Source: Nitriliruptoraceae bacterium
GTDB taxonomy: Bacteria > Actinomycetota > Nitriliruptoria > Nitriliruptorales > Nitriliruptoraceae
Length of the DNA: 11,583 nt
NCBI GenBank assembly: GCA_007120485.1
Contig: SKNP01000169.1
Span: forward strand, 1 to 11,583
Direction of reading: 5' to 3'
Shown here piece by piece: positions 6,499-11,583 of the stretch. The stretch's first letter is position 1. Every line of letters begins with the position of its first letter. The translations under genes and the position numbers were made by a program. The notes under the pieces are model-generated. The model did no database searches and had not been told where the DNA came from. It worked only from the letters and a program-made list of their open reading frames with translations.

Positions 6499-7482
6499 TC
6501 AGAAGGCCGCGTCGACCGCCGCCGCGACGAAGAGCAGCGCGAGGTAGACCGTCGAGTAGTGGAACAACCGCATGGCAGCCTCGACCGTCCGCTCCCGACG
6601 GAGGTGATGCGCGAGCAGCAGCCACCCGCCGGTCAGCACCAACGACACGCCGGTGAACATCCATCCGGCGAACGCGCCGGCGATGTAGAGCAGCACCAGC
6701 AGCAGGAGCAAGTAGCTGTAGAGCAGGATGTGTCGGGTGGCCTCGTCGTTGCCGTGGGTGACCGGCAGCATCGGCAGCCCGGCACGGGCGTAGTCCTCGC
6801 GGTACTTCATCGCCAACGCCCAGAAGTGCGGCGGCTGCCACCACAGCATGATCGCGAAGAGCAGCCACGGTCGTGGGTCAGCCAACGATCCCCCGGTGAC
6901 CGCAGCCCAACCGGTCAGCACGGGGACGCAGCCGGCGATGCCACCGATGACCACCCCCTGGGAGCTGCGACGCTTGAGCCCGAGCGTGTAGATGAACACG
7001 TAGAAGGCGATCGCCCCGGTCGCCAGCGCGGCAGCGACCAGGTTGACGAACGCCGCCAACCAGGCGAAGCCCAGGACCGCCAGCACCAGCCCCAGCCCCA
7101 AGGCACCCCGGGCGGTGACCTCCTGCGTGGCGGTCGGCCGTCTCGAGGTCCGGGCCATCACCCGGTCGAGGTCGCGATCCAGGAAGTTGTTCAGCGCGTT
7201 CGCGCTCCCGGCGGACAGGGTGCCGCCGATCAGGGTGGCGACGACCAGCCACGTGGAGGGCCAGCCCTCCGCGGCCACGACCATCGCTGGGACGGTGGTG
7301 ACCAGGAGGAGTTCGATGATGCGCGGCTTGGTGACCAGCACGTAGCGGCGCACGCGCCGCAACGCCCCGTCCCGCGACTCGTAGCGCCCCGCCTCGTGCA
7401 TCGGCCCGACGGCAGACGCGACGACCCGGTCAGCGTGGGCGTCCGCCGCCGGCTCGGCGTCGGGACTCGAGCGGTCGCTCAC
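6499..7482 (-). CDS. ctaB: Protohaem IX farnesyltransferase (haem O synthase)
   Basis: A 327-residue UbiA-superfamily prenyltransferase that adds a farnesyl group to haem B to make haem O, the step before CtaA. The first prenyl-diphosphate/Mg site is NNFLDRDLDRVMARTSRRP (98-116, Asn98, Asp102, Asp106). The family-typical segments YTLGLKRRSSQGVVIGGIAG (165-184), WWQPPHFWALAMKYREDY (214-231) and LPMLPVTHG (236-244) are all present. About eight or nine hydrophobic helices follow a 45-residue polar N-terminus. The start is GTG 7482, which has no good Shine-Dalgarno site but overlaps the stop of the upstream small membrane protein by four bases (GTGA), so coupled translation is likely. ATG 7401 is an alternative start but would lose the coupling. 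ctaA is divergent 464 bases away, completing the haem A pathway. Confidence 0.96.
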   Translation of the reverse strand: MSDRSSPDAEPAADAHADRVVASAVGPMHEAGRYESRDGALRRVRRYVLVTKPRIIELLLVTTVPAMVVAAEGWPSTWLVVATLIGGTLSAGSANALNNFLDRDLDRVMARTSRRPTATQEVTARGALGLGLVLAVLGFAWLAAFVNLVAAALATGAIAFYVFIYTLGLKRRSSQGVVIGGIAGCVPVLTGWAAVTGGSLADPRPWLLFAIMLWWQPPHFWALAMKYREDYARAGLPMLPVTHGNDEATRHILLYSYLLLLLVLLYIAGAFAGWMFTGVSLVLTGGWLLLAHHLRRERTVEAAMRLFHYSTVYLALLFVAAAVDAAF

Positions 7483-7763
7483 CGGGACGTCGCATCCGTC
7501 AGCTCCGGGCGCTCCGCGGCCGCCGCCTCACGCCACAGGCGCCACGCGAGCACGCCGAGCACGATGCCGACCCCGATGCCGGCGGTGAACAGCGTGACGT
7601 GGACCCCGACGAACGCGGCCGAGACCCCCTCGGTGCTCTGGAGTTGGTTCCACAACCGGGTGCCCCACATCCACAGCTGGAAGGCGCCGAGCAGCGCGAG
7701 GAGGATCGCACGGCGACGGTGCGTGCGGGCCGGCACGGCGACGGACGGACCGGTGGAGGACAC
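7479..7763 (-). CDS. Small two-helix membrane protein of unknown function
   Basis: I do not recognise this 94-residue protein. It has a polar, basic N-terminus (1-18), a first hydrophobic segment at about 19-36 (AILLALLGAFQLWMWG), a loop TRLWNQLQSTEG, a second hydrophobic segment at about 46-74 (VSAAFVGVHVTLFTAGIGVG and on), and an acidic tail. The WMWGTRLWNQ stretch, with three Trp, looks conserved rather than random. The start is GTG 7763 with GAGGT 4 bases upstream; the frame is open to 7916, but that extension is Arg/Pro/Cys-rich and looks like shadow coding. Its stop overlaps the ctaB start (GTGA), so it is probably co-expressed with haem O synthase. A role in oxidase assembly or haem delivery is plausible from context only. 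Confidence 0.7.
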   Translation of the reverse strand: MSSTGPSVAVPARTHRRRAILLALLGAFQLWMWGTRLWNQLQSTEGVSAAFVGVHVTLFTAGIGVGIVLGVLAWRLWREAAAAERPELTDATSR

Positions 7764-7945
7764 GGTGACCTCGCGGGTGGCCGGGGTTGGGGATGGGTGT
7801 GAGGGTACGCATGGTCGCGGAGGTCGTGCGACCGTCGACCCCGTGGCGCACACCCCGACACACGCGGGGGACGAGGGCGATCGAGACCGATGACGCGTAC
7901 GCGCGCAGGACCGCACCCGACCGGCCCGGAGGTATCCTCCGCCGC
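7764..7945. other. Divergent control region between the ctaB operon and ctaA
   Basis: 182 bases with no credible gene. It must hold promoters for both haem A pathway units. Visible elements: an exact palindrome CGCGTACGCG at 7894-7903, a near-palindrome GGTCGTGCGACC at 7822-7833, a -10-like TACCCT on the minus strand at 7807-7802 without a good -35, and the 15-base palindrome next to the ctaA start described separately. No regulator site was recognised with confidence. Confidence 0.6.
7927..7941 (+). promoter_or_regulatory. Palindrome with -10-like core before ctaA
   Basis: CGGAGGTATCCTCCG is a perfect 6-3-6 inverted repeat. It holds TATCCT (7933-7938), a TANNNT -10 box exactly 7 bases before ATG 7946, the same spacing as in the TetR promoter, which suggests a leaderless ctaA mRNA. 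It also contains GGAGGT, but that lies 12 bases from the ATG, too far for an efficient Shine-Dalgarno site. No convincing -35 was found. It could instead be an operator, or a hairpin masking a ribosome site. Confidence 0.45.
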
Positions 7946-8908
7946 ATGTCCGAGCCTGTCGCGAGCCCTCCAGCCGAGCCCCGTGCGTGGCGCCTGCTGC
8001 GGTGGTTCGCGCTGGCCGCGATCATCACCAACGTCGTGATCGTGGTCACCGGCGGCGTCGTGCGCGTCACCGGGTCTGGCCTCGGCTGCATCGACTGGCC
8101 CACCTGCGACGGCACGAACATCGCCCCGGTGGCCGGCGGCGACCATGCCGGCTGGCAGGCCGCCGTGGAGTTCGGCAACCGGCTCCTGACCTTCCCGGTC
8201 CTGGCGTCCACCGTCCTCGTCTGGTGGCAGGTCCGCAAGACCCGGCCGCACACCACGACGGTGGAGCGCCTCGCGTGGGTGCTGCCGCTCGGCGTGCTCG
8301 CCCAGGCGCTGCTCGGCGGCATCACGGTGCTCACCGGGCTGTACCCGCTGACCGTGGCTGGCCACTTCCTGCTGTCGATGGTCCTGATCGCCGCCGCTGT
8401 GATCCTGCATGAGCGTGTACGGCCGCAGACGGCCACCCCGCCACCATCCACCGGCGTCCAGCACGCGACGACCGCCATCCTGGTCGTCGCTGCCGCCGTG
8501 CTGGTGCTCGGCACGCTGGTCACGGGCTCCGGTCCGCACGGCGGCGATGTCGGTGCCCCCCGCCTCGGGCTGGACATCCGCGTGATGGCCATCGCACACG
8601 CCGACGCCGTGTGGCTGCTCATCGGGTTGACCGTGGCGAGCGTGGCGGTCACCTGGCGCAGCGGACCGCCGGGCCTGCGTCGCGCGATCCGCCTGTTGCT
8701 GATCGTCCAGCTCGCGCAGGGAGCGGTCGGCTACCTCCAGTACTGGCTGGGTATCCCCCCGGAGCTGGTCTCGTTGCACATCTTCGGCGCGGCGCTGGTG
8801 TGGCTGATGACGGTGCTGACCTGGGTCCGCGCCCGGCCACGACCGGTGCTGCCCAACGATCCCGCGCCCACCTCGACGGCCGACCGCGCGGCCGTGCCCT
8901 CCGGGTGA
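7946..8908 (+). CDS. ctaA: Haem A synthase
   Basis: A 320-residue, eight-helix membrane enzyme of the COX15/CtaA family that oxidises the C8 methyl of haem O to the formyl of haem A for aa3-type oxidase. Visible family marks: VTGGVVRVTGSGLGCIDWPT (34-53) and a Cys48/Cys54 pair in the first outer loop; Glu75 in VEFGNRLL; His140 in VAGHF; His218 in IAHAD; His278 in SLHIFG. The first histidine of the usual four haem ligands is replaced by Asn78; as I recall, EFGNR is normal in actinobacterial CtaA, so this is not read as a defect. The start is ATG 7946; the same frame upstream to 7787 lacks family similarity. It is divergent from the ctaB operon and overlaps the next gene by four bases (GTGA). 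Confidence 0.95.
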   Translation: MSEPVASPPAEPRAWRLLRWFALAAIITNVVIVVTGGVVRVTGSGLGCIDWPTCDGTNIAPVAGGDHAGWQAAVEFGNRLLTFPVLASTVLVWWQVRKTRPHTTTVERLAWVLPLGVLAQALLGGITVLTGLYPLTVAGHFLLSMVLIAAAVILHERVRPQTATPPPSTGVQHATTAILVVAAAVLVLGTLVTGSGPHGGDVGAPRLGLDIRVMAIAHADAVWLLIGLTVASVAVTWRSGPPGLRRAIRLLLIVQLAQGAVGYLQYWLGIPPELVSLHIFGAALVWLMTVLTWVRARPRPVLPNDPAPTSTADRAAVPSG

Positions 8909-9714
8909 CGTACCGCGCAGCGTCAGGCCGGTCGGACGGCGAGGTCGCGCTGCGGGTGGTGGTGATCGGCGACTCGACGGCGTTCACCGACCACCGAGGT
9001 CCCCAGCTACCGGACGAGCCGACGCTGTACCCGAACGTCCTGGCGACCCACCTGGGCGAGCGACTGGGCCGCCCGATCGACTGCACGGTGCTGGCGCAGC
9101 CGGGATCCACGGTCCGCGACGCGGTCCGGCTGGTCACCAAGGACCGCCACGCCCAGTTCGAGGTGATCGGTCCCGCCGATGCGGTCGTGGTCGGGGTCGG
9201 CAGCTTCGATCATGCGCCGGCCGGTGTCCCGCCATCCCTCCAGGCGTTGGTGCCGTTCCTCCGCCCCGCATCCGTCCGCCGGACGGTCCGGTCCCGGTTG
9301 CACGCGGCCTACCCGCGCCTGGTCCGGATCCGACGGGGACGTGGACGTCGCACACCGGCCGGGGAGTTCCATCGGCTGTACGGCCAGTTGCTCGATCACG
9401 TCCGGGGGCTGACCTGGGGCCGCGCAGCCGGTGTGGCGCTCGGTCCGACCAGTCACCGGTCCACCTACTACGGCGACCGCCATCCGGAACACCCGAAAGC
9501 GGAAGCCGAGCAGCTGTCGCTGGCCGTCGCGCACGGGTTCCGGGCCGTGGCCGCCTGGCCTTTGATCCGTCCGCACACCGGATCGCTCAACCCCGACGGC
9601 ATCCACTGGCCAGCGCCCGCGCACCGCGCCGTCGGCCTGGCCCTCGCCGAGGCGCTGGCACCGTCGCTGCGCGGGGATGGCGCGAGGATCGGGTTGCCGG
9701 AGGATCGGGGGTAG
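8905..9714 (+). CDS. SGNH hydrolase-fold protein, OctT-like acyltransferase candidate
   Basis: A 269-residue protein of the SGNH/GDSL fold. Block I is IGDSTAF (21-27) with nucleophile Ser24. Block V is NPDGIHW (229-235) with Asp231 and His234. Block III is unusual: GSFD (99-102) where GxND is normal. The arrangement LYPNVLATHLG, STVRDAV, LVPFLRP-x-x-x-RR and DGIHW matches what I recall of mycobacterial Rv2418c (OctT), which octanoylates diglucosylglycerate during methylglucose lipopolysaccharide synthesis and also has a changed block III. That comparison is from memory, not a search. No other polysaccharide gene is visible here, so the substrate is open. No signal peptide is seen, so a cytosolic site is likely. 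The start GTG 8905 overlaps the ctaA stop by four bases (GTGA); it lacks a Shine-Dalgarno site, consistent with coupling. GTG codons at 8956-8964 are weaker alternatives. Confidence 0.8.
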   Translation: MTYRAASGRSDGEVALRVVVIGDSTAFTDHRGPQLPDEPTLYPNVLATHLGERLGRPIDCTVLAQPGSTVRDAVRLVTKDRHAQFEVIGPADAVVVGVGSFDHAPAGVPPSLQALVPFLRPASVRRTVRSRLHAAYPRLVRIRRGRGRRTPAGEFHRLYGQLLDHVRGLTWGRAAGVALGPTSHRSTYYGDRHPEHPKAEAEQLSLAVAHGFRAVAAWPLIRPHTGSLNPDGIHWPAPAHRAVGLALAEALAPSLRGDGARIGLPEDRG

Positions 9715-9781
9715 CCGGGAGGCCATCCAGCAGGCAAGGTGTCGTCACCACCGTCGTCAGCCGTCGAGGAGGAGCGCGACC

Positions 9782-10222
9782 ATGGGTATCCCGGTGAGCA
9801 CGATCCTGGATCGGAAGGGACACGACGTGGGCACGATCGCCCCGGGGTCGACCCTGACCGATGCGCTGGCCGAGCTGCAGCGGTTCAACGTCGGCGCGCT
9901 GGTGGTCTCGCAGGACGACCGTCATGTCGAAGGGGTGATCTCCGAACGCGACATCGTCCGACGGTTGGCCGAGACCGGCGCCGATGCGCTACAGGAGACG
10001 GTCGGATCCATCATGAGCGCCGACGTGACGGTCTGCGACCGGTCGACCAGCACCAACGACCTGATCGTGATGATGACCGAACGGCGCATCCGTCACGTGC
10101 CGGTGGTCCACGACAACGCGCTGATCGGGATCGTCTCCATCGGCGACATCGTCAAGTGGCGGATGGAGGAACTGGCCGACGAGGCGAAGCAGCTCGAGGA
10201 CTACGTCAGCGGCTCGTACTGA
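9782..10222 (+). CDS. Tandem CBS-domain protein
   Basis: A 146-residue stand-alone Bateman module. CBS1 covers about 5-62 (VSTILDRKGHDVGTIAPGST, ending GVISERDIVRR) and CBS2 about 76-130 (SIMSADVTVCDRSTST, RHVPVV, GIVSIGDIVKWRMEEL). The tail EAKQLEDYVSGSY is typical of a widespread small CBS family. Such proteins usually bind adenine nucleotides (AMP, ATP or NAD(H)) and act as energy or stress sensors; mycobacterial Rv2626c is a distant example. Ligand and partner here are unknown. The start is ATG 9782, chosen because GAGGAGGAG (9766-9774) lies 7 bases upstream and CBS1 begins just after it. It follows the SGNH gene by 67 bases on the same strand and converges on the cupredoxin gene. Its location beside oxidase genes would suit a respiration-related sensor, but that is inference. 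Confidence 0.9.
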   Translation: MGIPVSTILDRKGHDVGTIAPGSTLTDALAELQRFNVGALVVSQDDRHVEGVISERDIVRRLAETGADALQETVGSIMSADVTVCDRSTSTNDLIVMMTERRIRHVPVVHDNALIGIVSIGDIVKWRMEELADEAKQLEDYVSGSY

Positions 10223-10244
10223 CCGTCCCCGCGGCTCCGTGACC

Positions 10245-10268
10245 GGGGCCACCTCCTGGCGCGGCCCC
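10245..10268. terminator. Weak hairpin between convergent genes
   Basis: GGGGCC (10245-10250) can pair with GGCCCC (10263-10268) around a 12-base loop; a second CGCGGCCCC copy at 10280-10288 could compete. There is no U-tract. It lies in the 66-base gap between the convergent CBS and cupredoxin genes, where a bidirectional terminator is expected. Confidence 0.3.
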
Positions 10269-10288
10269 CACGACTGGCACGCGGCCCC

Positions 10289-10993
10289 TCAGGCGTCGTC
10301 AGCGACCGTGCCGACGCCGTTCATGTTCACGTGGGCGGTGCAGTAGAAGTACCACTCGTCCGGCAGGTCGTCCCAGTCCATGTCCTCATCGACGTAGTAG
10401 TCGGTGGTCACGCCGGTCACCAACTCGCTGCCGGTGATGTCCTCGCCCTGCTCCGGATCGTCGACGCTGCCCTCGAGCTCGGCGATGACGACGTTGTGAG
10501 GGACACCGGCTTCCAGGTTCTCGAACACGAAGGAGAGGTTCTCCTCCTCCTGCGACGGCACGACCTCCCAGCTGTCGGTGGTCTCGCAGTCCCCGGTCTC
10601 CTCGTCCAGCAGGCAGAAGTCCTGGGAGTTCTCCGCGGCCATCACCGGGGCGTCCTCGGGGAACTGGACCAGTGGTTCGACGTTGATCTTGCGGTCCTCG
10701 TCGTCGATACCCCCCAGCAGCCCGGCCGCGTAGGCCGCACCGACCGCGATCGGCAACACGGCCGCGAACACCAGCACCCCGCCGCGGGCCTTGCCGAGCT
10801 CGTCCTGGCTGGTTGCCAGGCTGACGGTGAACAGGATCCCGCCGGCGGCGACCGAGGCAAGCATCAGCGCGCCAGCGTTGGTGTTCCACAGGAACGACGC
10901 GGCGATCGCACCGATGAAGGCCGCCATCGTCAGCAGCACGAGGATGGGCAGCACGATCGGCATGATGACGCGGCTGCGGAAGTCGTGGTTCAC
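10289..10993 (-). CDS. Membrane-anchored cupredoxin (blue copper) protein
   Basis: A 234-residue protein with three N-terminal hydrophobic helices (about 9-35, 41-60, 71-95) and a C-terminal cupredoxin domain (about 103-234), probably outside the membrane. Type-1 copper ligands are His166 in VPHNVV and the cluster Cys218-x-x-His221-x-x-Met224 in WYFYCTAHVNMNG, near the C-terminus as expected. The C-x2-H-x2-M loop is shorter than in plastocyanin (C-x2-H-x4-M). Cys127 and Cys136 could form a disulfide. The domain is very acidic, with long Asp/Glu runs, which suits docking to a basic partner or a salty habitat. The start is GTG 10993 with AGGGGGA 4 bases upstream. It lies 88 bases downstream of ctaF in the oxidase operon, so an electron donor to aa3 oxidase or a copper-supply role is the likely job. 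It is not subunit II: no CuA motif is present. Confidence 0.85.
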   Translation of the reverse strand: MNHDFRSRVIMPIVLPILVLLTMAAFIGAIAASFLWNTNAGALMLASVAAGGILFTVSLATSQDELGKARGGVLVFAAVLPIAVGAAYAAGLLGGIDDEDRKINVEPLVQFPEDAPVMAAENSQDFCLLDEETGDCETTDSWEVVPSQEEENLSFVFENLEAGVPHNVVIAELEGSVDDPEQGEDITGSELVTGVTTDYYVDEDMDWDDLPDEWYFYCTAHVNMNGVGTVADDA

Positions 10994-11081
10994 AGCGTCC
11001 CCCTGGGGTGACGTGTCGCAGATCGAGGAGCGGGGTCGGCGAAGGACCGGCCGGACGGGCGGTGCGACGGGTCGTGCGGCA

Positions 11082-11411
11082 TCAGACGGTCGGAGCGGAG
11101 TCGAACAGCACGATCACCGACGTCAGGATGTAGAGCACCAAGGCGAAGCCCAGGCCGGTGTACATCAGCGTCTTGAAAGCCGGGCTGTCGAACTTCAGGT
11201 GCATGAACCAACCGGCGACGTACAGGAACTTCACGATCATCAGCACGATCAGCAACGGGATCGCGATCACGCCGAAGTCGAAGAAGTAGGTCGAGACCTC
11301 GAGCGCGGTCAGCACCGCCAGCACCACGGCGATGTTGACGTACTGCCGGGGTGTCGGGTGGTGGTGCTCGTCGGACCCGTGGGTGCGGTCCGGCGCGTCG
11401 GTGCTGCTCAT
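11082..11411 (-). CDS. ctaF: Cytochrome c oxidase subunit IV (prokaryotic type)
   Basis: A 109-residue small subunit of the haem-copper oxidase (COX4_pro/CyoD-like family), which stabilises the complex without carrying a cofactor. Three hydrophobic helices lie at about 24-43, 47-66 and 84-104. The family marks LTALEVSTYFF (34-44) and KFLYVAGWFMHLKFD (61-75) are clear. The polar N-terminus contains a His cluster (HHH, 16-18) and TPRQYVNIAVVLAVLT. The start is ATG 11411 with GGAGGT 6 bases upstream. It follows ctaE by 44 bases on the same strand, the usual ctaE-ctaF order in actinobacteria, and precedes the cupredoxin gene. Confidence 0.93.
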   Translation of the reverse strand: MSSTDAPDRTHGSDEHHHPTPRQYVNIAVVLAVLTALEVSTYFFDFGVIAIPLLIVLMIVKFLYVAGWFMHLKFDSPAFKTLMYTGLGFALVLYILTSVIVLFDSAPTV

Positions 11412-11455
11412 GGGTGGACCTCCGCAGGTGCCTCGGTGCAGGCGGGGGCTCGCGG

Positions 11456-11583
11456 TCAGGCGAGGACCGCGATCTCCGGGATCAGGTAGACGACGGTGAA
11501 GATCACGACCCAGATGATGTCGACGAAGTGCCAGTACAGGCCGATCATCTCGGTCTTGACGTCCTGGTTCGGCTTGATCTTGC
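11456..11583 (-). CDS. ctaE: Cytochrome c oxidase subunit III, C-terminal part
   Basis: Only the last 42 codons are in the window; the gene runs off the right edge. The visible end contains GLYWHFVDIIWVVIFTVVYL, the signature last helix of COX III, followed by IPEIAVLA and TGA 11458-11456. Subunit III binds lipids and helps keep proton uptake in subunit I active. The preceding polar stretch (KIKPNQDVKTEM) is the loop before the final helix. Subunits I and II are expected beyond the right edge, but this cannot be seen. Confidence 0.95.
   Translation of the reverse strand, partial: KIKPNQDVKTEMIGLYWHFVDIIWVVIFTVVYLIPEIAVLA

Noticed and set aside
5388..6656. A 422-codon plus-strand frame antisense to the acyl-CoA ligase
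   Set aside because: The ligase frame carries every family motif; the antisense product is low-complexity and has no recognisable fold.
6268..7893. A 541-codon plus-strand frame antisense to ctaB
   Set aside because: Gln/Arg/His-rich shadow of ctaB and its neighbour with no motifs.
7764..7916. N-terminal extension of the small membrane protein to GTG 7916
   Set aside because: The added 51 residues are Arg/Pro/Cys/His-rich, and they would fill the ctaA divergent promoter region; GTG 7763 has GAGGT upstream.
7499..8779. A 426-codon minus-strand frame antisense to ctaA
   Set aside because: ctaA carries conserved His, Glu and Cys residues on the plus strand; the antisense product is compositionally biased.
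10289..10993. Cupredoxin protein as oxidase subunit II
   Set aside because: Subunit II has a Cys-x3-Cys CuA site and two N-terminal helices; here there is one Cys in the site and three helices.

Overview
The window is about 70% G+C, with tightly packed genes, many GTG/TTG starts and repeated ATGA/GTGA stop-start overlaps. Together with the forms of CtaA, CtaF and CtaE seen here and a mycobacterial OctT-like SGNH protein, this points to an actinobacterium. The acidic linkers suggest a deep-branching, Nitriliruptoria/Euzebya-like lineage, but that placement is a weak inference. No gene-free stretch exceeds 300 bases; the longest is the 182-base divergent region 7764-7945. I saw no tRNA, rRNA, CRISPR array, insertion sequence or phage gene.

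Left part (1-4556). The last 38 codons of a plus-strand gene (perhaps a dGTPase-type HD protein) face a membrane-anchored alpha/beta hydrolase on the minus strand. A GNAT acetyltransferase diverges from the hydrolase. A minus-strand operon follows: TetR regulator, ABC ATPase, ABC-2 permease, joined by ATGA and TGATG overlaps. It looks like a self-regulated drug or lipid exporter. Its promoter is unusually readable: TTGACC, 17 bases, TAAGAT, 7 bases, then the ATG at 4433. This implies a leaderless mRNA, and a TetR-like operator lies in the spacer. The regulator's N-terminus is encoded by a perfect hexanucleotide tandem repeat.

Middle (4557-7763). A FadD15-like long-chain acyl-CoA ligase on the minus strand ends at a 17-bp perfect hairpin terminator. 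Upstream of it, ctaB (haem O synthase) is coupled by a GTGA overlap to a 94-residue two-helix membrane protein that I cannot name.

Right part (7764-11583). ctaA (haem A synthase) reads divergently from the ctaB operon, so haem B to O to A conversion is encoded from one 182-base control region. An SGNH protein resembling mycobacterial OctT is coupled to ctaA by a GTGA overlap, followed by a tandem-CBS protein. Convergent to these is a cytochrome c oxidase block on the minus strand: the C-terminus of subunit III (ctaE), subunit IV (ctaF), and a three-helix membrane protein with a C-terminal blue-copper (cupredoxin) domain. The right half is therefore an aa3-type oxidase and haem A locus with a possible membrane copper electron carrier.

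The core is ordinary. The points most worth a second look are the TetR promoter/operator/leaderless start with its hexamer repeat, the OctT-like gene fused translationally to ctaA, the membrane cupredoxin in the oxidase operon, and the small membrane protein coupled to ctaB.
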